Notes: generated by a model from the letters alone, not told the origin. DNA of 64,000 nt from Gnetum montanum (GCA_015680685.1 MNCI01027001.1:231044-295043); one strand, 5' to 3'. Numbered from the stretch's first letter, positions 12,330-25,169 are shown. Made by a program: numbers and translations.

Positions 12330-13345
12330 TCATTCCCATTCATGTCGGCTATTCTGAATGCTCCATTTCCATAGGCTCTTATAACAAGGAAGGATCCTTC
12401 CCATTTAATTGAGAATATGTCTGCATGCTCATGGATAGCCTTGAGGACAAGTTCCCATCCTTGATCTTGTGCATGGTTGAGTCATGGTGATGTTGTTACT
12501 TCTACCTCTCTTGATAGTGCTCAATGTGAGAAAGTGCTTGCATATGTCACTCCTCCACTAAATCTAGTGCTACTATCCACAACTACTTGTTTTGATTATC
12601 ATTGATGAAGTTAGTCAAGGCTACTCAGAGCAATGACACCTACAATTCAAGAGGTAAAACAACTTCAGAACCATAAACAAGGCTATAAGGAATCATGTCA
12701 GTTGCTATGTGATAGGTTTTTTTGTATGCCCATAGTGCATGGACAAGTTGCTCATGCTACTTTCTCTTGCTGTTGTTGACCATCTTCTTGAGCAAGTTGA
12801 TGATGGCCTTGTTTTCTTACTTCTACTTGTCCATTAGCTTGAGGGTAGTAAGGTGATGAGAAAGAATGCTTAATGCCTAGGTTGTGACAAAAATCCTTGG
12901 TTTCTGAGCTACCAAATTGAGGTCCATTATCTATAACTATGGCCATGGGTATGCCAAAACAAGCTACAATGTTGTCTACTATAAATTTGCAAACTTGTTC
13001 AGATGTGGTCTTCCTTAGGGGAATAGTCTCAACCCACTTGGTATGGTATTTGGTTGCAGTGATGATGAAGCTATGTCCTATGGAAGACTAAGGCATTATA
13101 GGCCTAATGATATGCAACCCCCATCATTGAAATAACCATATTATCTAGGTTTTATGTAACTTAGTTGGTGATACATGTATCAAGTTGTTATATCATTAGC
13201 ATGTGTCACATCACTTAACCTTTTGTAGGCAATCACTTTCCATATGGGGCCAATAGTAGCCTAACCATATGATCTTAGTGGCCATGTCTCTAGGTCCTAT
13301 ATGTCCTCCACAAACACCCTTGTGAACCTCCTCTAGGACTATTTT
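12330..13345 (-). pseudogene. Integrase of element C
   Basis: Inserts element cDNA into DNA. In sense it opens with the zinc-binding region (VHKGVCGGHIG near 13,330, LGYYWPHM, then CDTC near 13,210), then the catalytic core. The first catalytic Asp, normally in VDYFTKW, is Lys here (TKYHTKWVET). The second Asp is kept in VIDNGPQFGSSE (about 12,935-12,900), and Glu is kept in PYYPQANGQVEVRK (about 12,850). The C-terminal part reads ALWAYKKTYH, YSLVYGSEVVLPLEL and FLVIRAYGNGAFRIAD, the usual Ty3 ending. Stops and frameshifts interrupt it. No chromodomain is visible, as expected for Tat. Confidence 0.85.
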
Positions 13346-13639
13346 GGTTTTAATTTTACCTAAGAACTTTAGGAGTATGCCATCATAGGATCATCAACAT
13401 AATGTGTTATCACCTAGGATGACATACTACATCAATCACTTGCATATGACATCCTTCTGAGAAGTAATTAGGCCTTATGAGGATTCATCATGCATAAGGA
13501 AAAATTTGATATTTTCATACCACTCCTTGGGAGGAGTAGCATGAATGACAACCACAAAGTTATCCTTAGTGTTTTATGTGATGAGAGTAGCATAGTCCAC
13601 GGTTAAGGTGGGTAACTTGCTAAACACATCTGGAATCAC

Positions 13640-14090
13640 ACTAAGGGCTAATGTTGCAATTACATCAACTATGACACTTCACTTTGAGGTATGTGTTGGA
13701 TATTAATGTTTATGAATTGTTATAACAATTGATTTCCTAGGTTACAATAAGGTTGTAAATGCTTAGCTTTGCATGCATAGACTTTAGTTACTTGGTTAAC
13801 CATGAGTTGTGAATTTCCTTTGATGACTAGGCATCTAATTCTTAGGTCACAAGCTATCATCATCCATCTAATCAAACCCTCATATTCTACTATGTTGTTG
13901 GTACATGAAAATCAAAAATGATAGGCAAAAGATTGGATTTCACTAGATGAGAATGTTACGATGGTAGCAACACTAGAACCTTGGATGGTTGAAGCTCCAT
14001 TGAATTTCATGACTACCTCATAACCCTCAAGTACTTGGATAACTGTGTTAATGTGTTCATTAGGGAACTTAGGGTCTATGACTGCTTGGT
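13640..14090 (-). pseudogene. Second RNase H (aRH) of element C
   Basis: An archaeal-type RNase H domain between the standard RNase H and integrase, the diagnostic feature of Tat-lineage Ty3 elements. Visible motifs in order: MKFNGASTIQGSSVATIV (Asp of FDGAS changed to Asn), NNIVEYEGLIRWM (catalytic Glu context kept), and VIKGNSQLMVNQVTKVYACK (Asp of GDSQL changed to Asn), ending with NINIQHIP. Two Asp-to-Asn changes, both G-to-A, suggest loss of activity. It is aligned segment for segment with D at 46,620-47,010. Confidence 0.83.
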
Positions 14091-14184
14091 CATCAAAAAG
14101 TGAAACTGTGAGTTGTACAACTATAGCTTGACCTTTTGTTGAGGATTGAGAGATGTAATGAAGGTCGAACTCTGTGGTTATGCC

Positions 14185-14480
14185 TTTCCATCAGGCTATG
14201 CAGCTACTTTGGTATATGTTGGTTGTTATGGCTCTAAGTATGTTGTCCTTGCAAATTATGTTAACTTGGGTTCTGAAGAGGTAGTGTCTCCATTTCTTCA
14301 AAGAGAAGACTAGTGCTAGACAATACTTCTCCACTTCAGTGTATTGGGTCTCGTGGGCTACTAATGCATGACTAAGGTAGTATATAGGCATTTCTGCTCC
14401 ATGATCACATTTTTGATAGAGTAGAGAGGCAATGGATGTATCAAATATGGCAAGATAAATGTAAAATGGTGTACCCTCTT
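14185..14480 (-). pseudogene. RNase H of element C
   Basis: Standard Ty3 RNase H following RT: IFDTSIASLLYQK, PIYYLSHALVAHETQYTEVE (14,391 downward), CLALVFSLKKWRHYLF, then IICKDNILRAI. The TEVEK/LALVF and HYLF motifs are characteristic. The Asp expected in the TDHxxL position is Lys-Asp here. The open part is 66 codons; stops lie on both sides. Confidence 0.83.
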
Positions 14481-14589
14481 ATAAAGGATAGACTATTGGT
14501 AGTTGTGTCAACTCTTGCTTAAGGTTTTCAAAGACCTCTTGGCATTGAGATATCTACTCATAGTGAACTTCTTTCTTAAGCAAGTTTTG

Positions 14590-15720
14590 CATGGGCTATA
14601 ACTTATTCGTAAGCCTAGTGATAAAGCTACAAATAAATTGCATTATACCTTGTAATCCTCAAAGCTCTTTAAGGTTGGTAGGTTCTACCAATTTGGATAT
14701 GGCTTTAATCTTATCAAGGTCTACATGTATCCCTGCTTTAGAGATTATAAAGCCAAGCATCTTACCGATCTTGATACCGAAGACATCCTTCTTTGGATTG
14801 AGCCTAAGCTTGTATTTGAGGAATTATTTAAGCACAAGATCTAGGTCATTAGCATGGTTATTAACTATCTTAGACTTTATGGCTATGTCATCTATGTAAT
14901 CATTAAGTAAGCCTAACATGTAATCACTAAAGATATAGGTCATGGCTCTCTGGTATGTTGCTCAAGTGTTCTTGGGGCCAAAGTGCATCATGGTATAACA
15001 AAACAAATACCCCATGGGATCATAAAGATCATGCTAAGTTGGTGCTTTTGGTTGAACCTAATTTGGTTATATCCTGATAATCTATCCATAAAGGACAATA
15101 AGGCATGTTTGGCTGTAGTATCGATAAGTTGATCAATACTAGGCAAAGGGAAGCCATCCTTGATAGTTACTTTATTTAGGTCTTGAAAATCAATGCAAAT
15201 ATAGATACTTCAATTTTTTAGGGACTACCACTATGTTGGATACCCATTCTACATAATTTAAAACCCTAATGAAACCTGCTTGGTAGAGCTTTGAGATTTC
15301 ATCATGAACTGCCAAGGCTAAATTAGATCTAATCTTGTGCACTTTTTGCTTAACTGGTCTAATGCTAGGGTCTAGTATGATGTTGTGATGGATTAGATGT
15401 GGGTCTAGGCTTAGCATATCTTCATATGACCAAGTAAATTCCTTAATGTTATTTTGTAAGACTTTGGTGATGTCTTGGACATATTGAGGCTCTAGTGAGG
15501 AACTTAGTTTAAGGGTTTTCTCCTTACCACTGTGTGTTATAACAAGAACCTCAACTAGAGAGTCTTTAGTTATGTTTGTTACCTCTAAGTCAATGGTTTT
15601 GAATAGGTTTTCAGGCCATTCTAGAGGTTTCTCTATTAAGGCTATGTGGTCTACAAGATCCTCAAGCTCAAGATCAAGGCAATTAGGGTCGATACATCAT
15701 TTAATATCACTGTGAGGTCC
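14590..15720 (-). pseudogene. Reverse transcriptase of element C
   Basis: RNA-directed DNA polymerase domain. The N-terminal connector starts near 15,700 and includes KTLKLSSSLEPQYVQDITKV and FTWSYEDMLSLDPHLIHHNI, then GFIRVLNYVEWVSNIVVVPK (about 15,280-15,210). The active site YIDD is intact at 14,887-14,898, followed by thumb motifs matching D. Stops and frameshifts occur between 15,190 and 14,900. It begins about 4 kb away from the start of the antisense gene; in most Ty3 elements RT follows protease directly. Confidence 0.87.
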
Positions 15721-15984
15721 ATGTAGACACAAAGCAAACTAATTTACTCTAAGGTACTCATACTTTGATCCTACATATCAAACAAAAGCATATTAAGTGG
15801 CACCTAGGTAAAAGTAAATAAATAATGTTAAAATTCCATAAGATACACACAAATCTAATGTAATCAAGACCATCTAAGACCATCAATGAGATAAGGTCAA
15901 TTTAGAAAATTGCAATAGAGGTGAACAAAGATCACATAAAGGTCAAACAAGGGGAAATATGAGTAAGGCTACAAATGATCAATA

Positions 15985-16110
15985 AAGGTCACAATTTTGC
16001 CCTTTTAAGGCCTTAGTGAATGTGATGCCATTTTATAGTCTTGGTGGACTATGATGCAAGTTTAAGGCCTTAGCAAGCCATGGTAATATGGTGTTAAATG
16101 GTGGTCAAGG
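15985..16110 (-). repeat. Module-border repeat cluster, C between RT and antisense gene
   Basis: Three or more degenerate ~30-bp units in element sense ('gctaaggccttaaacttgca', 'ccaagactataaaatggcat', 'actaaggccttaaaagggca'), with another near 16,345. The matching D cluster is at 44,640-44,800. Confidence 0.65.
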
Positions 16111-16439
16111 AAGGTCAGACCCCACTATTTGATACCATTTAAAGGCCAAAAAAAGCAAATAGAGCTGTAATAAGACAAATAGAGAACATATAAGGTTATA
16201 TAAAGGCCATCGAAGGTCAGCAAGGACCACAAGGCAACATAAGTCCAAGAAGAAGCCAAAACATTACATAATAAGTCAAAAATCAAGCAAAATAGGCTAT
16301 ATATGATAAAATTTGGTTAATATAGGCTAATAATGGTTAATGTTTTCTAGTTTTAGGCCTTAACAGGCCATGTTTTGAGGTTGCATGGCTATTAGGTGAG
16401 TTCAAGCATTAATCAGGGCTATTTAGACCAAAAAATTAA

Positions 16440-19250
16440 GTGTTTTAAGGCTTCCACATTGGGCTCAACATGGAAACAGGGGCCTTTAGTATGGAAACTA
16501 AAGAAAATAGGTTTTGGGATGCTCATAGGTCCAAAATTAAAGTTCTAGAACCTTCCCAAGGTAGCGCAAGGTCATATCCCTCAAAATTAAGCACTTTAGA
16601 GGTCTGTAAAGGTCAAAAAGTAGGTTTTGAAGCCTTCCCCCCTTATTTCCATGCTAGATAGCATGAAAAAGAGGAGTTTTAGCATGGAGAACCAAAATCA
16701 AAGAAACAATAAGGTCAAACATGGTCAAATAGGCAACTAGAGTCTAAATTTGGAACTTGTGCATCTTTTGGTTTTGTTTTGGCATAATTTGAGGTCATTT
16801 TGAGTGTTAATAGGTGTTGAAATGGCTTCCCGCCTTCTTCCACGCTAGGCATAGTATCCTTAGTGTGGAGAAATAGGGGGGCACTTATGTTATGAATTTA
16901 GAGTGATTTTGAGGAACTTTGATCAAGTTTCTAGGCCCCTAGGGCTACAAACTTCAATTCTACAAGTTTTTGGCTAATGTTGGACACATTTGAAGGTTGT
17001 TTAAGAGCACTTAAGGTCTTCCCCCTTTTTTCTACACTAAGGGAGTTTCTCCAAAATGGAAGAATGAGGGAAAAAGGTTTGGGAGGTTGAAATGAGATCA
17101 AACAAGCAAAATCTTGAGGTTATGAGGTCCTAAGGTTTTCCAGCATAGATCTTGGCTCCTAGGAGTGCAGGTTTCCCTCTTTGTTTCAACGTTGGGGAAG
17201 TTACTGTAGCATGGAAGAACTAAGAATCCTAGATCTAGGCCAATTTGGATCACAGTCAATGATGCATGTTACCTCCCATGGTTACCAAGGTTAAGGGCTA
17301 TGGATCCATGTCAAAATTTAGCAGTTTTGGGCATCCCTAAGTGGTTTTTTTGGCTTCCCAACTTTCTTCCATGCTAGGGATAGAGAGATCAGTGTTGAAA
17401 ATAAGGAGGAATGGATTTTTGATCATTTGGGATCGGTTTTGTAAAGTTTAAGGGCTCTAATAGCTAATGCTAGGGTTCTAGAGTGCATGAAAGATCATTT
17501 GAGGTCATTTTGAGGTGTTTAGGAGCCTCAAACAAGTCTTCCCCATTAAGTTTCCACACTAGGGACTAGCATGAAAGAACCATGAAACTCAGATCTAGGC
17601 CAAATTTGACCTCAATTCATTATGCATGTCAGGCTTTGGGGCTACCAGGGTTAAGGACTAGGGTTTGGTGTCAAGTTTTGGTAATTCTGAGTATTTCTAA
17701 GTGTTTTTTGTAATTTACCCCTTCTTTACATGCTAGGGATGGAGATCTTAATGTAGAAAATAAGGGGAAAATATATTTTAATGTTTTTGCATTATTTTCA
17801 GTCATGGATGTAGGTCCTTGAGGTTGCTAGTGATGATGGTCACTGTCCAGTGTCAAAATTCTATTTTTTTAAAGTTGATGAGTGGTTTTTAGACTTCCCC
17901 CATTTTTCCATGATATGGCTTCCATGCTCAACATAGAAAATTGTAGGAAAATATTTTTGGTGCTTTATGGTCACTTTCAGTAATCCATGCGTGTTCTCAA
18001 GTTTGTTGGTGTTTGACTACTAGCATTTGATATCGAAATTTGCCTATTTCAAGGGTTATAAGATAATTTATGGACTTCCCCCTTTTTTTTTCACTTTGGG
18101 GCTTCCATGCTTAGAGTGGAAAATTTTGGGGAAAACTTTTTTGATCCTCTATGGTCACTTTTGAGCATGCATGCAAGCTTCCAAGATTGCTGGCATCGAC
18201 TGCTAACATTTGATGTCAAAATTTGGCTGTTTCAAGGGTCATAAGGTAATTTTTGAACTTCCTTCTTTCATCCACACTAGGACTTCCATGTTAAACATGG
18301 AAAATTGGGGGAAAATGATTTTGGTCACTTTTAATTGATCTAGCTATGCATGAGTGCTCACAGGGTTGATGTCATTGGCCATTAGTGCCTAAGGTCAAGA
18401 TTTGGTCATTTTGGGGGCTGTGAGGGGGTTTTAAGGCTTTTTCCCTTTTTTCCATGATGAGGGTGGAAGGCTTAATGTGGAAGAGATCCCCCCTTAATGA
18501 ATAAAGTTAGATCTAGGCCAAATCGATAGTTGATTGACCATGCATGTCAACCTTCGAGGTTACTGGTGTCAACGATCATTATTGGGTCTCATGATTTGAT
18601 AGTTTGGAGGCTTCTAAGTGCCTCATGAAATCTACCCATTTATTCCACACTAGGAATGGTGGCCCAAACTTTAATGAGAGGGGATGATAGTTTTGTATCA
18701 TATTTAACCCATTTTGGGGCTTTTGAAAGCTTGAGAGGGTCTTAGTACAGCCTAGGGATCACTAGGCATTAAGAAATGGTCAGTAGGTCATCAATTTAGG
18801 TTATTTTTGGCTTCCCCCCATCTATCCACACTAAGGGTAAAAGACTTATTATGGAAGAAGCCTCCCCCAATGTTGAACACATCAAATCCTAGATTTTGAC
18901 TAGTTTTGACTAGGTTTGGTGAGTTTCCAAGGCTGCTAGAGATGCTTGGAGGGATTCTAGGTCATGTGGGCCTCACTTTGGGGTCAAACTTGTGCTAGAT
19001 GGGTTTTGGGAAGAAAGAGTGATTATTACCTCCTTCTTCCACACTGGGCATTGTTGCCCTAGTGTGGAAACCCATGGTATTTAGCCTTGCTAATGTTTTT
19101 TCTAATTTTGAAAACTTGGGGTTGAAAAAGACAGGTTTGGGTTACCAAAAATAGAAAGATATTTGTAAATCTAATGAATTCGTAAAATGATAAACATGTT
19201 TCCACACTAGACATGGTATTCCCAACATGGATGCATGGGGGTAAGGTTTC
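16440..19250. repeat. Diverged tandem array, period about 185 bp
   Basis: A recurring pyrimidine-rich landmark of the form 'cttcccccttttttccacactaggg' appears near 16,444, 16,633, 16,823, 17,013, 17,168, 17,350, 17,538, 17,715, 17,892, 18,072, 18,253, 18,430, 18,622, 18,806, 19,030 and 19,200. Most spacings are 177-192 bp. Each landmark is followed by a 'atggaagaa(t)...gggg' segment. About 15 units, too diverged to be recent. The array lies in the spacer of element C between RT and the start of the antisense gene, and ends about 430 bp before its start codon. Confidence 0.75.
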
Positions 19251-19676
19251 CATAATGTTTTAAGTGTCAAAATTGGTACAAATCTCAGCGTTGATGCAAG
19301 TTTTGGTCAAAAGTGAAGGTGCAAGGTGGGGCCCAAAATCCAAAAATTTAAAATTTTGAAAAGTGGATTTTTTTCCACCAAAAACCAATGTGAACTAGAC
19401 TTTCCCCCATTTTTCTTTAGTGTACTTGTAGTTATGGTGCATTGAATTAGCAATTTGGATTTCATTTAGGCTTTAGATGGGTTTTATATGTCAAGTTTTG
19501 CAATTTTTGAGCGTAATTATCATTCTACAATAATAGTGTATTGGAGGAGAGATTTGGTAGAGATTTTTGTGGTAGCCACAAGCAATTTTTAGTGTGGAAG
19601 CCTCCAATCTCCCCTGCAGCCAAGATAGAACTCCTATCTTCTCCCAAGTTCCATCTTCCTCAACATTGAGCTTGCC

Positions 19677-22600
19677 ATGGCACCCAAAAAAAGAGGAGGA
19701 AAGAGTAAAAATCCCATGATCTAGAGGATGGATGAGCATTCAAGGAAATTTTTGTAGGTTCCTAGGCCTATCTATATCCATGACCCATATATCACTACTC
19801 CAAGGTAGGCAATTCTACCTATTTTTGTGGCTTTTTTAGTTTTTTGCTTTCTAGATGTTGAGGCCATTTTTTAAGATCTACTTTAGTAGAGGGATTAAAA
19901 TGGAATTTTGATGAGATCCCATCTCTTATTTTGGATTCTCCCATGTAGATCTATAGTTGTTTAATTACTTTAGCTTTTGTAGATTTGATTTTGAAAATAG
20001 GGCTTGTTGTTTTATGCTTTTTTTCTCAAAATTTTAGGGTATGGCCATTTTTTTAGATCTAGGCCCTAGGATTTATTAAGATCAAATTTTTTAAAAATCC
20101 TACCCCATTATTTTGATGTGAATTTCAATTTTTTTTGGCTATTTTGACTATTTCAATGACTATGTGAAATTTAGGCTTTGAGATTTTTGAAGTTTTGCTA
20201 TGAAAGAGTAAGCAAAGTTGTGTATCTTGTCGTAGTGAAACTACTACATATTCGTAAAATTAAAGGTTATGGGTTTGTAGCACTTTTTTAAATATTTTCA
20301 ATTGTTGTTGTCTTATTTAATTTGACTTTGAAATGAGAAGTTATGGTTGTTTTTCTAATGTTGTGCAGTTAGGTTGTTTGTGCTACTTTTGTAATTTTAT
20401 GTAGATTTATGAAATTCTTATGAGAAAACAGCAAAATTTTTTGCTATTTTTTATCATGGTTGCATAGGCTTTGGCTTTAGCTTTCCAATGGAAGTGGAAT
20501 CACTTTGATTGGACTTAAAAACAAATTTTTTATGAATTTTTTGCTATGGCTGTGTGAATCAAGGCAAAACTCATGATTATAGTATATTTCCCAAAATAGA
20601 AGTGGTTGATATGCTTAATTTTGCTTTTTTCTAGAAGAGTAAAAGGATTTCTATTTTAAATAATTTTTTACCATGGATACATGACTTTCTCTAAGTTTAT
20701 CATGCTTTTTCTAAATTTTTGCATAGTTTAAATGTTTTTTCCAAATTTATACATGCTTTGCATAATTTAGATGACTTTTCTAAACTTATGCTTGTTTTTT
20801 CTCCAAACTTATGCATAATTTAGATGGTTTTTCTAAACTTATGCATAATTTAGACTAAGATATAGTTTTGGTTATAAAGGCAATAAAATGTGGTAATAAT
20901 GCTTTTATGGAATTTCTTAAGCTAATTTAGATAAACATCTAAGAGCTTTTAACAAAAGCTAATTTCACCTTTGTCTTAAGAAATTTTTTCTAAATTTTTT
21001 GAGCAATTTCAATTGTTCATGATGTAAGAATATGCAAGGTTGTAATAATGTTTTCTTGTGAAATTACTCAGACTAATTTAGAAAAACACCTTAGAGCTTT
21101 TTACAAAGGCTAATTTCACCTCTAACTTAGGAAAATTTTTGAGCAATTTCAGTTGTTCATGATGCAAGAATATGCAAGGTTGTAATAATGTTTTTTTTTT
21201 TGCAATTACTTAGGCTAATTTAGAAAAACACCTTAGAGATTTTTACAAAGGCTAATTTCACCTTTGACTACATGTTTTGTCTAAATTGTTAAGAAATTCT
21301 AATTGGTCATAATGTTTTTGTTTTGTTTCATGAAGGGTCTTCTTGAGGCCTATTCTCATCATAGTGGAACTAGTTGGTATTTTGTGCTACATTGGTCATC
21401 CCAAGACCAATACTCCACCACATGACATGCCTCTTGGAAAGCTGTCATTGTGGTTTTGGCCTAGGACAAGGGACTTCCTTGCCTACCTCCTTAGGAACTT
21501 TAGTGTGATGTTGTGGTCACACTTATCTGCGGATGTAGTCAGGGTCATTGTGGAGACCTTGTTGCCTTAGGTGTTTGGCCTAATTACCAAACACATTACT
21601 AACAAGCCACTGCCTAAGATTATAGGGGGATCAACAAAGGTCATAAGTCCATGCTACCTTTCAGAGATCTAGACAATGCTAGAGTATAGTCAGTATAATA
21701 CTGACAATACTTTTATGGTGGTGCATAAAGCCCACACATTATTCTAAAATCCATCAGGCATCGTGCATCATCTAAAAGGATAAACATGGTTATTGTAATT
21801 CTTTTCTATGGTTGTAGCTTGATTACCTTACCTAACTTCATTAATTTAACTTCTTGCAGGTACAAGGTCAACGATTAGGGCTTGATCATCAATGATCAAA
21901 TCCTAGCAGTGGCTCAAATTTCTTTAGATGAAATCACCAAGATTCCCCAAATTAGAGTTGCTATGTATCAATAGTTAAGAGGGGATTTTGATGAATACAC
22001 CACCAGGTTTAACCTTGTATACAAAATGTACAAGGATGATGAGATGATGCACAGCTGGTGGTTAGATGTTGATAGCATAAATGAAACCCTTGTAGCTGGA
22101 ACCTTCACATCTTAGAAGAAAAGTAAAGGTGAACATATAAATTTTAGTGTTTTTATGGCTTTAGGTGTCTTATTTCTTTTCTTGGTTGATAGAATTGCTC
22201 ATATGGATGCTAACCTTTGGTTATTGCTTTGCAAGACCTTCCACTTTAGCTGATGTCGCTATACCACTTTCACGTGCATGCCATGAGGATACCCTCATCC
22301 TAAAGTTTGATGATGTGACATCAGTGTAGAAGTGTCTAAAGGAACAATTACTTGGATGCATTCAAGTAAACATCTAGCATGCAAGTTTGCTCAATGTATT
22401 TATAGCACCTATTCCTTCCATTCCTACTATGGAGATGTTGCATGTTATTGACTCCTTTGATGAGGAGGTTGGTTGCTTTAGCACCATCATTTGAGGTGTT
22501 AAGGTGAACATTGACATATGTGTTAGCTTTTTTGTGACTTGTTTGGTGTTCTTGCTAATTGAGCAAAGGTTCCCACCATAGTAAGGGAGTTGGGCGATCG

Positions 22601-24883
22601 TGAGGAAGTTCTAAAGTGGCTTGGCATCAATGTGGGCCACTCTAGAATTTTGATGGATAACTTTATGAACCCTAATGCAAAGGAATCATATCCTTTATTT
22701 AGGTCTTGTGCATTTCCCAAAATGCTATCACCAAAGAAGGTAATTGGCCTAGCACAAGGATGGACTTTGAAGAAGGTCTTGATGGAGGACATCAAATTTG
22801 ATTAGGCTACTACTTTGGCTACTGGGCTTTGAGAGGAGATCCTTAGACTCTGTGTTGACACCTCTATGATAATCCATATGCACTTTACATTTTTTGTAGA
22901 TTATCTAAAGAGGTTTATAGAGTTTCTAGTGGTGTATAGGAATGGGCGATGGATTTTCCAAGATCCAAGCCAACTTTCTAGGCCTTGGATAAAGCACATT
23001 TATTCAATAGTGTAGGCCTAGAACCCACCAAAGGGGATGGATGAAATATTATTCATCACGACTAAGAATCTTGATGTTAGGCAGTGCAAGTCTCTTGACA
23101 GTACTAATGATGATGAGTCCCTCTCATTTCTTGCTAGTGTTCAAGATGCTAGATGACAATGCAAGAAGGTTAAAGAGGTAGCTAGAGGAAAAATCAAGAG
23201 ACCTATAGAGGAGGCACTCCCAACATCATATCAACCTACCTCGATGAAGCTTAAGTTTAAGCTTAAGCCATCATAGTAGGTAGTTGCAGGTATGCTTTGT
23301 TTAAATTTGGCTATTTCATGGTTTAAGTTTTTATGGCTACTTTATGGTTTTATGTGTTAATCAATTTATATGTGATATGGTTGTAGATAAGCTTTAGGTT
23401 ATAGTAGCCCAACTTGCTATGGAGGCAAAACAAAGGCATGTAGAGGAGGCACTCCTAAAGTAACCCAATGGTTGATGGACTTATTGATGTTTGTGTAGAT
23501 GATCTAGATGCCTTGTTTGGAGAGGCAGTACCAAGTACCTCTTCCATCATCATTTCATAGGAGGAAGAGGAAGAGGAGCTAGATATGCCTATGCTTCACT
23601 ATTTTCACTATATTTCATTGGTTATATTTGGCCATCATCCTAACCTTTCAATGATTATTATGCTTATAGTAGTTCATGAGCCACTAGTGCAAGCTACCAT
23701 CCCTAGGTTTTGTGTGAAACCATGGGTAGAGACTCCAAACAAAGTGGAGTTCCTACATGGAATGGCTAAGGACATCATTGATCAATTGCATCAGGTTGCA
23801 CTTGAGATACATAAGGATGTTGTTTTATGTGCTTCAATCTTAGGCTTTGTTTGCATTATGGCTATCTTAGGTTTTGTCGTACAATTGTATTTTATGCTTT
23901 ATGTAGTATCATCTGTGGAGTTGGACCCTAGTAGAGGCATGGATGTAGACTCCTTGCTTAGACTTCCCTCTAATGTTTCTAGTGTACCTGTGAAGTTGTA
24001 TGATACTACCACTAATTTAGCAATGTCATGTGCAAAAGCTTCATGGAAGCTAGAGAGATCCAATGAATCCCTATGGGAGGAAGTTGTGGCCTTGAGGGAA
24101 AAGATTCAAGGGTAGGAGGATATGATTAGGGATCTCCAAGACCATAAAGCCTTTGTGGAAGCCCAAGTGGCTAAATTAGGGGATTTATGGACTAAGAAGA
24201 TCACATGGGCCCACTACTACCATGTTGTTTAGGACAAAGTAGCAATCCTATGGGAGATGGTAGAACAATTTATGCAGATGGACCTCATCTTCCAAAAGGT
24301 TAAGGACTATAAGGATCATTGTGATTGGGTCCTAGAGTGGGACAAAACACAAAAGGCCCACACATGTTAGTATAAGATCAATCATGGGGCCTACTTAAAT
24401 TGGCTTAAGGAAGAGTTGATTGAATAGCACAAGAGAGAGCTATTCATTTAGGGGATCTAGGAAGAAAGTGCTTATTGACTTTTTGGAAGTACTCTTAAGG
24501 TGGAGTAGTCCCCTACTCTTCAGATCCCCATGGTTGCAGGTTAGACCTCTACAACTGCTACTACTCATAAGCCTCCTACTTGGATTTCTATAGATAGGTC
24601 TAACATTCTTTTTGGTGTTGATCTTGGGGATGTTGATTGGGTTAACATGACAAAGGACCAGATCCTCCATCATTTGAAGGAAGGCCTTCCCCTTCTATTC
24701 CAGGAAGTAATGGACTTGGACTCTCTACAGGTTTGATATATTTTATGTTTTAAGTTATTATTTTTGCTATTGGTTACTAGCTAACTATATGTTATTGCAT
24801 TTTAGGCCTTAGGAGACATTGGTAGCCCTAGTAGTGAGGGTGGGAATTATCCACCAGTTCCTCCTTCGAATGCCACTCAATAG
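19677..24883 (+). pseudogene. Antisense spliced gene of element C, FCP1/NIF-like HAD domain plus coiled coil
   Basis: A multi-exon gene on the strand opposite to element C, between its protease and RT. Suggested exons: 19,677-19,804 (ATG in GCCATGG; basic start MAPKKRGGKSKNP; donor GTAGGC); 21,336-about 21,790; 21,860-22,128; 22,192-23,289; 23,387-24,730; 24,806-24,883. Exon 2 resembles FCP1/NIF HAD phosphatases: PILIIVELVGILC stands where DxDG/DLNG is usual, then FWPRTRDFLAYLLRNFSVML plus WSHLSADVV (family RP...FL..L...F.V.IWSS), then NKPL and YNTDNTFMVVHKAHTLF where NTLLVDDSPYK is usual. Both nucleophile-loop Asp residues are missing, so catalysis is unlikely. Later exons are coiled coil; the last is Pro-rich. 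Several stops are present. Homologous exons occur in D (43,125-40,181). Exon edges are inferred from GT/AG sites. Confidence 0.7.
20885..21320. repeat. Three-unit tandem repeat, about 145 bp each, in antisense intron 1
   Basis: Units starting near 20,889, 21,034 and 21,181 share 'ttgtaataatg', 'gctaatttagaaaaacacct', 'acaaaggctaatttcacct' and 'atatgcaagg'. They lie just upstream of exon 2 of the antisense gene. Confidence 0.78.
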
Positions 24884-25169
24884 CCTCTTTTAGTTTAGCT
24901 TGTTGGCTATTTATTTTTGTCTCTATGTTGATGGCTATGGTTAGCCAGAACTATGTTATGGATGGTTATTCTTTGGAATCATTGTTACACATTATGGTTA
25001 TAGCTACATGTTATGGACATTTTAATTTTAAATTTGAATATTTGGCTTTATATTTTTTTGGCTATATGCATCTATGTCGTAAACATTAAAAATGGCTATG
25101 TTGATGTTTTTTATTATAAAATCAAATGGCTAATTGATGCGATAATAGGCTAAGAAATGAGAGATATGG
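24884..25169. other. Spacer after the antisense gene of C
   Basis: Region following the antisense stop codon (TAG 24,881-24,883). It is rich in 'ggctatgtt' and 'atggttat' words and T-rich; no coding signal in either strand. It probably contains the 3' UTR of the antisense transcript. Confidence 0.45.

Noticed and set aside
23585-24115. A 176-codon plus-strand ORF with a hydrophobic stretch that could be a membrane segment
   Set aside because: The hydrophobic part (about 23,820-23,910) is flanked by GT and TTATGTAG-like splice sites and has no counterpart in D, so it is probably an intron read through within the antisense gene.
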